From G965232465 sp965276005 (lineage in GTDB: Bacteria > Pseudomonadota > Alphaproteobacteria > JAQWUY01): a DNA stretch of 64,000 bases. A program made the translations under genes and the position numbers. A model generated the notes under the pieces. The model was not told where the DNA came from. It saw only the letters and a list, made by a program, of their open reading frames with translations, and ran no database searches. Positions 27,594-37,275 of the stretch are shown here, piece by piece. The stretch covers positions 2,232,001 through 2,296,000 of the forward strand of contig OZ254962.1 of the NCBI GenBank assembly GCA_965276005.1. Direction: 5' to 3'. How positions within the stretch are numbered: position 1 is the stretch's first letter; every line of letters starts with the position of its first letter.

Positions 27594-28043
27594 TTACACA
27601 CCCGTCGAGCCAAAACCGCCCGTTCCTCGTGTGGTGTCGTCCAGTGTATCGACCACTTGCAATGTGGCACGCCATACGGGGGCAAGAACCGCTTGGGCAA
27701 TACGCATGCCCCGGGATACGACAAAATCCGTGTCCCCATGGTTTATCAAAAGTACTTTAACTTCCCCCCGATAATCCGCATCGATGGTACCCGGCGTATT
27801 GGGCAAAGATATACCATGTTTAAATGCCAATCCAGAACGGGGCCGCAGCTGCCATTCGTACCCAGACGGCAACGCAACGGCAATTCCCGTAGGTATCAAC
27901 GCCCGCATACCCGCCCGAATAACCACATCTGCATCGATCGCCGCCAATACATCCACACCCGCCGCATCAGCGGTTTCATAACGAGGCAAAGGCAACCCGT
28001 CCGCATGGGCAAGTCGTTTCACCCGTACACAAATATCCATCAT
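27594..28043 (-). CDS. dut: Deoxyuridine 5'-triphosphate nucleotidohydrolase
   Basis: About 149 residues from ATG 28043 (a second ATG follows at 28040; GGGGA lies upstream). Trimeric dUTPase motifs: ADAAGVDVLA (motif 1), PRSGLAFKHGI (motif 2), GTIDADYRGEVKVLLIN (motif 3), RIAQAVLAPV (motif 4) and the C-terminal arm RGTGGFGSTG (motif 5). It hydrolyses dUTP to dUMP and keeps uracil out of DNA. In many Alphaproteobacteria dut lies in the ubiE-ubiB-coaBC neighbourhood; here it lies beside gyrB and coaBC is not seen. Confidence 0.95.
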   Translation of the reverse strand: MMDICVRVKRLAHADGLPLPRYETADAAGVDVLAAIDADVVIRAGMRALIPTGIAVALPSGYEWQLRPRSGLAFKHGISLPNTPGTIDADYRGEVKVLLINHGDTDFVVSRGMRIAQAVLAPVWRATLQVVDTLDDTTRGTGGFGSTGV

Positions 28044-28218
28044 ATATATCCCCAATTACATGTTTTATCAAAAAAATAACACCTTTTTTATGTATATAAA
28101 ACAATTATGACAAAATAGCAATCAAAAAATAAGAAAAAAGCAAAAAAAAGCGAAAGGCGATGACAAGCGAAGCGAAGTCAAGCCCGTAAAAAAGGGCGAA
28201 GTAAAATTTTTCGGGGTG

Positions 28219-30636
28219 TTAGATGTCTAAATTTGCTACATTTAACGCATTGGTCTGGATAAAATCTTTTCTAGGCTCGACCACATCGCCCATCAGGGTT
28301 TCGAAAATGGTGTTTGCCTCTTCTATTTGGTCGACTTCCACCCGTAGCAAAGTGCGGGCATTTGGGTCGAGAGTGGTTTCCCACAATTGGTCTGGATTCA
28401 TTTCACCCAGTCCCTTATACCGCTGTACAGTGATGCCTTTTTTGCCCTGTTCGTTGATAGCGGATACAAATTCGACAATGCCGTTTAGGGGGATTTGGGT
28501 GCCTTTCATGTTTAACGCCGCTGGTGTAAAGAACGCCTCTGAAATGTCCGCATATGCACGGTGTAATTGGTGGGCATCGCCACTCTCGATGACTGTTCTT
28601 GGCACCCGTATTACCTGTGGTACGCCCCTTAAAGTGCGGTTAAAAGTGTACCCGTCCGCATCGGCTGTGCCGACCCACCCCCGTTCTAATGCCGTACTGA
28701 TGCTGTCCAAGCGTTCGGCAATTTGCGTGGCTTTTTGCATACAAGCGGGTATATTGTGCAACAATTGGCTGTCGAATCCACCGCACAGGGCAATATTTTC
28801 GATAACTGTTGGATGTCCGGTACTGCGGGTGATAGCGTGGATGTGTTTGTATGCTTTGTGGGCGGTGTGGCATAGGCTGCGTAAATCTTCGTTGCTTCTG
28901 GTACCGGAGGGGGTGTCGAGGGTGGCGTGCACAACCATATTTTCAATTAGGTAATTTTCCATAGCGGTGTCGTCTTTTAGGTACAAGCCTTTATCGCCCC
29001 GCTTGACTTGATACAAGGGGGGTTGGGCAATGTATAAATAGCCTTTGTCGATAATTTCGGGCATTTGCCGATAAAAGAATGTCAGCAACAGGGTACGAAT
29101 ATGTGCCCCGTCTACATCCGCATCGGTCATGATGATAATTTTGTGGTATCTTGCTTTGTCGATATTAAAATCGTCCCTGCCAATACCGGTGCCAAGGGCG
29201 GTTACTAGGGTGCCGATTTCTTGGCTGGACAACATGCGGTCGAATCGTGCCCGTTCGACATTTAAAATTTTGCCTTTTAGGGGTAAAATGGCTTGGTTAT
29301 GGCGGTGTCGTCCTTGTTTTGCCGATCCGCCTGCGGAGTCGCCTTCGACGATAAACAGTTCGGATTTTGCCGGGTTTTTTTCTTGGCAATCTGCCAATTT
29401 CCCCGGTAGCGATGCAATGTCCAGAGCCCCTTTTTTACGGGTGAGGTCCCGGGCTTTGCGGGCGGCTTCCCGTGCCATAGCCGCTTCGATAACTTTTTGG
29501 ACAATTTTTCTTGCCTCAGTGGGGTTTTCTTCGAACCATTCTGCCAATTTTTCATTACAGACGGATTCGACCACTGGGCGAACCTCGCTGGATACCAATT
29601 TGTCTTTGGTTTGGCTGGAAAACTTGGGATCGGGAACTTTGACGGATACAATACAAGTCATGCCTTCTCGAATATCACCGCCGTCGAGAGTGATTTTTTC
29701 CTTTTTGGCAAGCCCACTATTGACCACATAGGCGTTGACCTGTCGGGTTAATGCCCCCCGAAACCCCGCAAGGTGGGTGCCACCGTCCCGTTGGGGAATG
29801 TTGTTGGTAAAACACAGGGTGTTTTCGTGGTAGCTGTCGTTCCACTGCATGGCAATTTCTACAGTGATACCGTTTTTTTCCCCCTGCATGTACAACGGGG
29901 CGTTTAACATGGAAGTTTTGGAGCGGTCTAAGTGTTTTACAAATGCTCGAATCCCGCCTTCGTATTGTAAGTCGACAGATTTTTCTGGGCTTTCCCGTTT
30001 GTCTTTTAGTAAAATATGCACCCCAGAATTTAAAAATGCCAACTCCCGCAAGCGGTATTCGAGAGTAGAAAATTTAAAATCGGTCATGGTAAAAGTACCT
30101 GTACTGGGCGTAAACGAAACTGCCGTACCCGTTTCATCACCACAATCGCCCACAACTGCTAATGGTGCTACTGCCTCTCCGTGCTGAAAATCCATACTGT
30201 AAATTTTACCGTCTCGCTTGATGGTCAGGTTAAGGTGGGTCGATAACGCATTGACCACCGATACGCCTACACCGTGCAAGCCACCGGATACTTTATAGGC
30301 ATTTTGGTCAAATTTGCCGCCGGCGTGCAGCTGCGTCATAATCACTTCGGCGGCGGAAATCCCTTCTTGTTCGTGAATAGCGGTGGGAATGCCCCGCCCA
30401 TTGTCGGTTACTGTGCACGACCCATCGGCATTGATAGTTACAGTTACCAAATCACAATGCCCCGCTAAGGCTTCGTCGATAGCGTTGTCGACAACCTCGT
30501 ACACCATGTGGTGTAAACCCGTGCCATCGTCCGTATCGCCAATGTACATGCCCGGGCGTTTACGAACCGCCTCTAGACCTTTTAAAACTTTGATGGAACC
30601 CGCACCGTACTCAGAATCTTGTATTGTGTCTGACAT
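28219..30636 (-). CDS. gyrB: DNA gyrase subunit B
   Basis: 805 residues from ATG 30636 (MSDTIQDSEYGAGS), which has an AGGGA site. The ATPase domain shows VVDNAIDEALAGH, NGRGIP and GGLHGVGVSVVNAL. The TOPRIM region has VEGDSAGGSAKQGR and MTDADVDGAHIRTLLLTF. The C terminus has QRYKGLGEMNPDQLWETT. With GyrA it introduces negative supercoils. It ends the dnaA-dnaN-recF-gyrB block. A GCCC/GGGC hairpin lies about 25 bases downstream and may terminate it. Confidence 0.98.
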   Translation of the reverse strand: MSDTIQDSEYGAGSIKVLKGLEAVRKRPGMYIGDTDDGTGLHHMVYEVVDNAIDEALAGHCDLVTVTINADGSCTVTDNGRGIPTAIHEQEGISAAEVIMTQLHAGGKFDQNAYKVSGGLHGVGVSVVNALSTHLNLTIKRDGKIYSMDFQHGEAVAPLAVVGDCGDETGTAVSFTPSTGTFTMTDFKFSTLEYRLRELAFLNSGVHILLKDKRESPEKSVDLQYEGGIRAFVKHLDRSKTSMLNAPLYMQGEKNGITVEIAMQWNDSYHENTLCFTNNIPQRDGGTHLAGFRGALTRQVNAYVVNSGLAKKEKITLDGGDIREGMTCIVSVKVPDPKFSSQTKDKLVSSEVRPVVESVCNEKLAEWFEENPTEARKIVQKVIEAAMAREAARKARDLTRKKGALDIASLPGKLADCQEKNPAKSELFIVEGDSAGGSAKQGRHRHNQAILPLKGKILNVERARFDRMLSSQEIGTLVTALGTGIGRDDFNIDKARYHKIIIMTDADVDGAHIRTLLLTFFYRQMPEIIDKGYLYIAQPPLYQVKRGDKGLYLKDDTAMENYLIENMVVHATLDTPSGTRSNEDLRSLCHTAHKAYKHIHAITRSTGHPTVIENIALCGGFDSQLLHNIPACMQKATQIAERLDSISTALERGWVGTADADGYTFNRTLRGVPQVIRVPRTVIESGDAHQLHRAYADISEAFFTPAALNMKGTQIPLNGIVEFVSAINEQGKKGITVQRYKGLGEMNPDQLWETTLDPNARTLLRVEVDQIEEANTIFETLMGDVVEPRKDFIQTNALNVANLDI

Positions 30637-30756
30637 AGATTTTCCCTTAATCTTACATGTTATGTATGTGTGTTTTATACACCCCTGAGACACTATACCA
30701 TAAACGAGTACACCATAGCAACAAAAAACCATCGAAAACCGATAAAAATAAAACCA

Positions 30757-31902
30757 TCACAACACATTGATTTTATTGGTTTTTATATGGGTGCAGTGGT
30801 TTATAATTGGGGCGAAGGCATGGCTGTTAATACCCGTGTACCAAATTTGCGGTTTTAGGGTGGCTAAGGCATCGAATAATGCATGCAATCTCAGGGTGTC
30901 TAAGTGAGCGGCAATTTCGTCTAGTAGTAACACCGGTACATGTCCCGTTTCCGCTTGGTGCAGGCGTAAATTGCCGAGGATGATAGCGATTAACAAGGCT
31001 TTTTGTTCGCCGGTCGAGCACAACGATGCGTCGATATTTTTGTGCATGTGATGCACTTGTATATCGGTTTTGTGTACGCCTATGTTGGCACCGCCATATA
31101 TGCCGTCATGGGGGCGATTGGTGCATAATTGCTGGCACATATAGTGTTCTGTGTCGAGGGCATTTTGGGTTGTCAGCATATTTTCTATGCTGCCATTTAT
31201 CGTAATTTTTGCTCCGGGAAAGGAGTTGTATCCGTCTTTAATCAAGTGGTTTAAGCGGTCGGTTATCAGGTTGCGGGCGGCGGCAATAGCGACCGCACGG
31301 CGGGCAAGGTCTTTTTCGAGAGCATTTAGCCATACAGGGTCGGGATTGGGGGTTTTTAGGACTTTGCTACGGTTACGCATGGCTTTTTCATATTCTTGCA
31401 CACGGGCGGCATGGGCGGGGTCGAATCCTAATATGAGACGGTCTAAAAACCTGCGGCGGTGGCTGGGCGATTCCAAGAATAATTTATCCATTTGTGGGGT
31501 TAGCCAAATACAGCTCATATACGCCCCCAATTGATTTTGAGAACATTTTTGCGTGTTGATCTTAACCATCCGTCGATTGGGATTTTGTGCATCGTATCCG
31601 GTGCCAATGGTGCTGTTACCGACAAAAGTTTCACAGCTGGCAGACACCCCCCAAACGGGCGTAGGTTGGGTGCGATTGGCAAACATATCCACTTTTGCCC
31701 CCCGTATGCCCCGCCCGGGGATTAACAACGATAGGGCTTCTAAAATATTGGTTTTTCCCGTGCCATTGTCACCGGTGATAATCACCGATGTATCATAGGT
31801 TGGCAACCGCACAGACACATAGTTGCGAAAATTATGCAAAGTCAAACAGGACACAAACAACGCCGCATCACACAAGGGACGGGGGGCAGGCGGAGGTGTC
31901 AT
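30757..31902 (-). CDS. recF: DNA replication and repair protein RecF
   Basis: About 381 residues from ATG 31902; 17 more codons are open upstream. The N terminus has LTLHNFRNY and Walker A ITGDNGTGKTNILEA; the C terminus has the ABC-type signature STGEQKALLIA and Walker B VPVLLLDEIAAHLD. It loads RecA at gaps with RecO and RecR. The gene follows dnaN by 43 bases on the same strand, the ancestral order. Confidence 0.95.
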   Translation of the reverse strand: MTPPPAPRPLCDAALFVSCLTLHNFRNYVSVRLPTYDTSVIITGDNGTGKTNILEALSLLIPGRGIRGAKVDMFANRTQPTPVWGVSASCETFVGNSTIGTGYDAQNPNRRMVKINTQKCSQNQLGAYMSCIWLTPQMDKLFLESPSHRRRFLDRLILGFDPAHAARVQEYEKAMRNRSKVLKTPNPDPVWLNALEKDLARRAVAIAAARNLITDRLNHLIKDGYNSFPGAKITINGSIENMLTTQNALDTEHYMCQQLCTNRPHDGIYGGANIGVHKTDIQVHHMHKNIDASLCSTGEQKALLIAIILGNLRLHQAETGHVPVLLLDEIAAHLDTLRLHALFDALATLKPQIWYTGINSHAFAPIINHCTHIKTNKINVL

Positions 31903-31945
31903 AACAGGGTTTGGCACGCTTGTAGTGGGCGGTATTTCCCTTCCC

Positions 31946-33046
31946 CTACACACGCATGGGCATCAGTACATATAAAACGCTATCATTTGTGTCGCTGCGG
32001 ATGATACAGGGGCAATTTTCGTCTTTTAATTCGAGCACAATGTCGCCTTCTTTAATTTGGTTGGCAATATCGAGCAAATAAGACGCATTAAAGCCAATTT
32101 CAATGGCGGTGTCGTCGTATGTGACTTCTATTTCGTCTTTTGCCGTGCCAAATTCCGAATGGGAGGCGTGTAATGTCAAGGTATTGTCGGCTAATTCGAT
32201 CTTAATCGGACGCATCTTGCCATCGGATAAAGTTGCCACTCGATCCACAGAACGGGCAAATGCACCGCAAACAACGGTTAGCTTTTTGTCGTTATCTTTG
32301 GGGATAACCCGTTCGTATTCTGGGAAAGTGCCATCGATAAGTTTGCTGGTAACAACCGCTGATTTTAGGGTGAATTCAATCTTGTTTTCCGATAGGCGGA
32401 TGGCAACATCGCTGTCGGTTTCTTCGAGCAGCTTTTGCAATTCGATAACGGTTTTTCGGGGAATTATTACCCCGGGGATACCGCTGGCATCCGCCCCGAT
32501 GGGGGTAGAGGCTTTGGCAAGGCGGTGCCCATCGGTGGACACAGCATATAGTGCCCCTTCGCTCTCGTGCATATAAATACCGTTTAGGTAATAGCGGGTT
32601 TCTTCCATAGAAATAGCCAACTTGGTATAGTTAATCAAGGTTGCCAATTCAGACGCCCCAACAACAAAGCTGTGCGGCAGGTCGGTGCCGGTCATGGTGG
32701 GAAAGCTGTCCGTTGGCAAGGTGGGCAATTTAAATTTTGATCGCCCTGCGGATACCAGTAAAGTTTCCCCGTCCAGATGCAAGGAAATCTCCGCTCCGTC
32801 CGGTAATTTTTTTACCAAATCAAACAACGGTGCCACAGGGGTGGTGGTTGCCCCGCTTTCATGGACTTGGGCAAAGGCTTTGTCGGTGATGGCAATATCC
32901 ATGTCGGTGCCTTTTAGATGTAAGGTGTTTTGCGATGTTTGCAACAACACATTTGCCAAAATATGGGCGGTGTTTTTGCGTTCAACGATAGCGTTAATAT
33001 GACCTAACGCATTCAAAAAAGGCGTTTTTTCAATGGTAATCTTCAT
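31946..33046 (-). CDS. dnaN: DNA polymerase III beta sliding clamp
   Basis: 366 residues from ATG 33046, preceded by a strong AAGGAG site. MKITIEKTPFLNALGHINAIVERKNT-type start, the central SVSTDGHRLA-like loop (YAVSTDGHRLAKAS) and the C-terminal YVLMPMRV motif of beta clamps are all present. It forms the ring that tethers polymerase III. A long inverted repeat separates it from dnaA. Confidence 0.97.
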   Translation of the reverse strand: MKITIEKTPFLNALGHINAIVERKNTAHILANVLLQTSQNTLHLKGTDMDIAITDKAFAQVHESGATTTPVAPLFDLVKKLPDGAEISLHLDGETLLVSAGRSKFKLPTLPTDSFPTMTGTDLPHSFVVGASELATLINYTKLAISMEETRYYLNGIYMHESEGALYAVSTDGHRLAKASTPIGADASGIPGVIIPRKTVIELQKLLEETDSDVAIRLSENKIEFTLKSAVVTSKLIDGTFPEYERVIPKDNDKKLTVVCGAFARSVDRVATLSDGKMRPIKIELADNTLTLHASHSEFGTAKDEIEVTYDDTAIEIGFNASYLLDIANQIKEGDIVLELKDENCPCIIRSDTNDSVLYVLMPMRV

Positions 33047-33141
33047 AATATCTCCTTCTGTGTCATTTCCCTTGTGGTTGATATGTGTATGCACTGATAG
33101 CATTGTGTGAGTATACCACCATTTACATTTTGTGCAACACT

Positions 33142-33246
33142 ATTTTTGGTTTTAATCGGTGATTTTTTCCGTTTTGGCATGTTCACATAATGCTGTTATG
33201 CTTCACATTCCGAAACGAAAAAAATCTCTCGATTAAAACCAAAAAT
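33142..33246. repeat. Long inverted repeat between dnaA and dnaN
   Basis: The arm at 33142-33177 and the arm at 33210-33246 are reverse complements with few mismatches (about 36 bases each, starting ATTTTTGGTTTTAATCG). The centre holds a smaller inverted repeat, CATAA/TTATG. The outer end touches the dnaA stop codon. It could be a structured RNA region controlling dnaN, a terminator-like element, or a small non-coding insertion. Confidence 0.75.
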
Positions 33247-34598
33247 TATTTTAACGATTGGGTTATTTTTTCTATATCTTGCTGTAGTATTATATCCTGT
33301 TGCATTAGGTTTTCTATACGGCGAATGGCGTGCAATGCGGTTGTGTGATCTCTGCCCCCGAAGGCTCTGCCTATGGTCGGCAAGCTGTCATTGGTTAGGA
33401 TTTTTGCGATGTAAATTGCCAGCTGTCTGGGGCGGGTGATGGATTTTTGCCGTGATTTTGACAACAAGTCCTGCACGGTAATATTATAATACTTTGCCAC
33501 AGTTTGTTGAATGTGGGCAGTGGTGATGACTTTGGTATCCATAGACAAAATGTCGTGCAAAATTTTACATACGACCTGTTCGGTGATGTCGGTTTCCATC
33601 AGGCGGGCATAGGTTACAATACGGTTTAGGGATCCTTCTAAATCACGGGTGTTGGTGGTAATCCGTCTTGCCATAAAGGTGACAATATCATCGTCCAATG
33701 GGTACTGACTTTGCTTTGCTTTGGTTTGTAGGATTTGGCATCGCAAAGCATAATCGGTTTTTTCAATTTCAGCCACAACCCCCCAATTCATGCGGGATAT
33801 GATGCGTTCGTCGAAGTTTTGCAAAAAAGAGGGTGGGGTATTGCCACTTAGGACGATTTTACACTGGCGGTCGATCAGGTGGTTAAAGGTGTGGAAAAAT
33901 TCTTCTTGGGTGTTGGTTTTATTGGCAATAAAGTGGATGTCATCGACCAATAGCACATCGGTTGATCGCAGGGTATTTTTAAAATCGGTAATGGTGCGGT
34001 TGCGAAGGGATTCGGTAAATAAATTCATAAACCGTTCGGCGGATAAGTAGACAACGGTTTTTTCTGGGTTGACACGGTGCATATGATCGGCAATGGCATG
34101 CAGCAGATGGGTTTTTCCCAGCCCTACGCCGCCGCAAATATACAACGGGTTAAATGTGCCGGTGGTATCGGCAACGGCTCGGGCGGCGGCGTACGCCAAT
34201 TTGTTGGTAGTGTTCATGACAAACGAATCGAAGGTAAACTGCGGATTTAAGGTATACACAATCTGCGAACGATCTTGGTGTTGCACGGCATCGGTCAGCC
34301 CCGTGTTACCAATGGGGGTGTCGGCTTCGTCGTTGCTGGCGTGTAGCGGGCTACACTCGACAAGGATTTTACAGGTGTGCGGGTGTTGTTGCATCCACAG
34401 CTGTTCGATACGATTTAGGTATTGGCGTTTTACCCAAGATTGCAAGGTGGGGCTGGGGGTATTAAGGCGTAATTCCCCGTCTTCAAAAGAGTGCAAACGA
34501 ATATGTTTTAGCCAACTCTCAAAAGCCACATTTCCATATTCCGATCGCAATCGTCCTAATAGCAGGTTCCAATCTTTATTATGCACTACAGTATTCAT
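33246..34598 (-). CDS. dnaA: Chromosomal replication initiator DnaA
   Basis: 450 residues. Domain I is at the N terminus. Domain III has NPLYICGGVGLGKTHLLHA (Walker A), VLLVDDIHFIANK (Walker B) and the sensor region ISRMNWGVVAEIE. Domain IV has the DNA-binding signature GRDHTTALHAIRRIE. It binds DnaA boxes and melts the origin. The gene heads the dnaA-dnaN-recF-gyrB block, and a 1.4-kb non-coding region lies upstream. Confidence 0.98.
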   Translation of the reverse strand: MNTVVHNKDWNLLLGRLRSEYGNVAFESWLKHIRLHSFEDGELRLNTPSPTLQSWVKRQYLNRIEQLWMQQHPHTCKILVECSPLHASNDEADTPIGNTGLTDAVQHQDRSQIVYTLNPQFTFDSFVMNTTNKLAYAAARAVADTTGTFNPLYICGGVGLGKTHLLHAIADHMHRVNPEKTVVYLSAERFMNLFTESLRNRTITDFKNTLRSTDVLLVDDIHFIANKTNTQEEFFHTFNHLIDRQCKIVLSGNTPPSFLQNFDERIISRMNWGVVAEIEKTDYALRCQILQTKAKQSQYPLDDDIVTFMARRITTNTRDLEGSLNRIVTYARLMETDITEQVVCKILHDILSMDTKVITTAHIQQTVAKYYNITVQDLLSKSRQKSITRPRQLAIYIAKILTNDSLPTIGRAFGGRDHTTALHAIRRIENLMQQDIILQQDIEKITQSLK

Positions 34599-35900
34599 TG
34601 TATTCCTAAATTCTTGTACAGTAAAACCATTATGTGACGCTTTTTACAACGCATTCTTTAGACAAACAACAGCCGCATACGCACACCACAATCTGGTATG
34701 CCATATATGTGTGACAAAACCCTGTACAAGTATGTACAGACTTCTGTTTTCTTGTATTTGTATCTCATATGTGTTATGATGTTTACTGTAACGGTCCCCA
34801 TTGCACAGTGTACAACAACACTACGGCACAAAAGCACCACAGTACAATAATACCACACGCTACGGGTGCCACACTATTTCACATAACACCAACGCTTTTT
34901 TTATTAACACTACACATGCACAAAAAATTTATGTTTACAATATTTGTAACAGTGTATATCTAGACCATTTCCCAGTTCACAGCCAGCCACACATCTTACC
35001 GTATCCTAAATAAGCCGTGTTACCCCCATATATTTAGGCACATACAACAGGATCCCCGAACACACAATGCCAACACACAAATACGCTACCTCAGCATACA
35101 AGTGGGCTTTTCAACACATGTAAAAGGTCTCCCGCCGTTTCATCGTTTGCCTATTGCTTTTTTGCATAAACGGGCTGTCCAACGGGCGAAAAGGGTTACA
35201 ACCATGCTATCATCCGCTTGTCATGCTCAACACAAACAGGTTTTCCGCCAGCACAAAGGACATTTATTAGTACAAACGACCTATCCACTAACACAAACGA
35301 CCTGCCTACTCGCATAAACGGGCTGTTCAACGGGCGAAAAAAGTTGCAAACCCAACAGTATGTCCGCAAAGGGTACTCTATCACAAGAAAGTATGCAAAA
35401 ATATCTCTGCTGACATACACACATTATAACTGGAAAATAAAACAATGTGTAGATAAAAAATGTTGAGAAATTGTGTTTTTTTACTTGTCAGTTGCTTTTT
35501 ATGTTGCGAATCATGGTCGTCTTGTATGTTGGAAAGGGTGGACATACTATATATATTATACAGTTTTTTTGTGTATTATGTGGATGTGGTAGATTTGAGA
35601 GGATGACCCCCGCCTCCGGTGGGGTAGACAACTGATAACCGTTTACAACCCTAGAAAAATCAACGGATTGACAAAAACGAATCGCTATAAAGGAGGATTT
35701 GGGGTGGGCAACTGCCCTGTGTGAAATATATGATTCGAATAAGGTTTTCTGCGGGGTCTAGGGGATTTTGCAGCCTTTGGGACGGAAATCCTACCGGGCT
35801 TTTGTGTATATCTTTGACGAAATATATTGGCGGTATACTCTCAGTGGTTGCAACTGCTTTTTATTTAGCACTATACAATCATATGTTGCAGGAGTTGTAC
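34599..35900. other. Non-coding region upstream of dnaA, candidate oriC
   Basis: I see no convincing gene here. The region is rich in A, C and T, with many CACA/ACAA runs at 34800-34960, AT-rich stretches (34900-34960 and 35540-35575) and direct repeats at 35164-35349. Near-matches to DnaA boxes exist (TTATTAACA near 34906, TGTGTAGATAA near 35443) but no cluster of perfect TTATCCACA sites. Two small GC hairpins lie at about 35607-35623 and 35705-35717. An origin is plausible from position beside dnaA, but alphaproteobacterial origins are often elsewhere. Confidence 0.35.
35164..35349 (+). repeat. Two 38-base direct repeats flanking iteron-like 21-base repeats
   Basis: The copy at 35164-35201 and the copy at 35312-35349 both start GCATAAACGGGCTGT and contain CAACGGGCGAAAA, with about five differences. 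Between them, blocks beginning ACAAACGRC or similar start at 35232, 35253, 35272, 35293 and 35314, so the spacing is 21, 19, 21 and 21. This resembles initiator-binding iterons; a decayed repeat is the alternative. Confidence 0.6.
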
Positions 35901-35901
35901 A

Positions 35902-35931
35902 AAAAAAGCCCCACAATACTAGGGGGCTTTT
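35902..35931 (-). terminator. Terminator downstream of rpsT
   Basis: On the minus strand AAAAGCCCCC ... GGGGCTTTTTTT forms a stem with a T-rich tail, about 80 bases after the rpsT stop codon. Confidence 0.75.
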
Positions 35932-35975
35932 CAAACACACATACATATGCGTGTGTATGCAAAAACTACACAAAA

Positions 35976-36013
35976 ATTACACAGACATTACACAGACATT
36001 ACACAGAGATTAC
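35976..36013. repeat. 11-base tandem repeat at the rpsT 3' end
   Basis: ATTACACAGAC repeats about 3.4 times and runs into the rpsT stop codon, with a degenerate copy before it. The first bases of the tract supply the stop codon, so slippage here would alter the 3' untranslated region only. Confidence 0.7.
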
Positions 36014-36270
36014 ATTGCCTTGACACGGGCATTTAAACGAGAAATTTTGCGTGATACGGTATTTTTCTTCATAACACCTTTGCGGCATGCAATGTGCAAT
36101 TCTGACATGGCAAGCCGGAAGGCGGCGGATGCGGATTGTTTATCGCCACTGGCAACCGCTTGTTCCAATTTGCGGATATAAGTATGTACACGGCTACGCA
36201 CGACACGGTTACGGGCGGTGCGAACCGCAGTTTGTTTGATGCGTTTTTCTGCTGATTTAATATTCGCCAT
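36010..36270 (-). CDS. rpsT: Small ribosomal subunit protein S20
   Basis: 86 residues, the normal length. MANIKSAEKRIKQT start, basic helical body and MKKNTVSRKISRLN end are diagnostic of S20. It binds 16S rRNA early in 30S assembly. An AAAGGA site precedes the ATG. Its place between dnaA and mutM is the usual alphaproteobacterial order. Confidence 0.97.
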   Translation of the reverse strand: MANIKSAEKRIKQTAVRTARNRVVRSRVHTYIRKLEQAVASGDKQSASAAFRLAMSELHIACRKGVMKKNTVSRKISRLNARVKAM

Positions 36271-36351
36271 TTATAAATCCTTTAAAGCTATAAATTTGTT
36301 AGGAGTTGTGTGTTCCTCTGTGTGTGCTTATAAACGAGATTTTGCGTTTAG

Positions 36352-37185
36352 TCAAGTTATTTTCTGGCATTTTTTACAGAAAAATGACGATCGCCCCGAT
36401 TGGGTGATACGGTGTATGGGGCTGTGGCAGATTTTACAGGGGGCATTTTCCCGCCCGTACACATCAAAAGTATGTTGAAAATAGCCCATTTTGCCGTTGG
36501 CATGTTGAAAATCTCTCAACGATGACCCGCCGGCAGTGATAGCGTCTGCGACAACTTGTAGAATGTGGGTGGTTAGGGTTTTTACCCGTTGTTTACTGAG
36601 GGTTTTGGCGGTGGATGCGGGGTGGATTTTTGCCCTAAATAACGCTTCACAGACATAAATATTGCCCAGTCCGGCAACGATATTTTGATTTAACAAAGCG
36701 GTTTTAATCGGGGTGTTTTTACACCGTAACCGGGTGTATAAATAGGTGTGGTTTAAGGTGTCGGCAAAAGGCTCGACCCCCAATACGGATAAATGCGGTT
36801 GGGTGTGTTCTGTGTCGGTGCGACAGCTGAGGATAAAGCCGAATCTACGGGGATCGTTATAGGCAATACAGCTGCCATCGGTTAAATGTATCAGGCAATG
36901 GTCGTGTTTTTTCGGCGGTGTGTTGGTGCCACGGGGATATACGGTATAGGTACCAGACATGCCCAAATGGCAAATCAGTGTCCAGCCGCCGCTCAGGCGA
37001 ATAAGGATATATTTTGACCGTCTAGTGATATGTATAATATCCGCACAGGTACATATATCGTGCAAATTTTTAGGAAAATCATATCTTAGATTAGGGCGGT
37101 AGGTGGTGATTTTGTCGATGGTTTTACCGATCATATGGGGGCGTAATCCCTGTACAACGGTTTCGACCTCTGGTAATTCGGGCAT
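36352..37185 (-). CDS. mutM: Formamidopyrimidine-DNA glycosylase
   Basis: 277 residues. The N terminus MPELPEVETV supplies catalytic Pro2 and Glu3; the central HLGMSG and DPRRFGF motifs and the H2TH region NQNIVAGLGNIYVCEALF follow. The C-terminal zinc finger has four cysteines (CKIC ... CKKC). It removes 8-oxoguanine and FaPy lesions. It is divergent from ubiE with about 90 bases between them, as in other Alphaproteobacteria. Confidence 0.96.
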   Translation of the reverse strand: MPELPEVETVVQGLRPHMIGKTIDKITTYRPNLRYDFPKNLHDICTCADIIHITRRSKYILIRLSGGWTLICHLGMSGTYTVYPRGTNTPPKKHDHCLIHLTDGSCIAYNDPRRFGFILSCRTDTEHTQPHLSVLGVEPFADTLNHTYLYTRLRCKNTPIKTALLNQNIVAGLGNIYVCEALFRAKIHPASTAKTLSKQRVKTLTTHILQVVADAITAGGSSLRDFQHANGKMGYFQHTFDVYGRENAPCKICHSPIHRITQSGRSSFFCKKCQKIT

Positions 37186-37275
37186 GGGGTTTCCTTGCTG
37201 TTACAGTTTGTTTTGGTATTTTTTATGGGGCTATGATATACATATAAAAATTGTTTTGCAAGGATATATGATACT

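Noticed and set aside
28219..30732. gyrB extended to 30732
   Set aside because: The extra residues are hydrophobic and cysteine-rich, not GyrB-like; MSDTIQDSEYG at 30636 has a ribosome site.
35102..35466. Short open frames with heptad-like repeats (for example STNDLSTNTNDLPTRIN)
   Set aside because: They follow from the 21-base DNA repeats in non-coding DNA; no start signals or protein-like composition.
35580..35740. Possible tRNA or other structured RNA near two GC hairpins
   Set aside because: No cloverleaf, anticodon arm or TTCRA-type T-loop could be placed.
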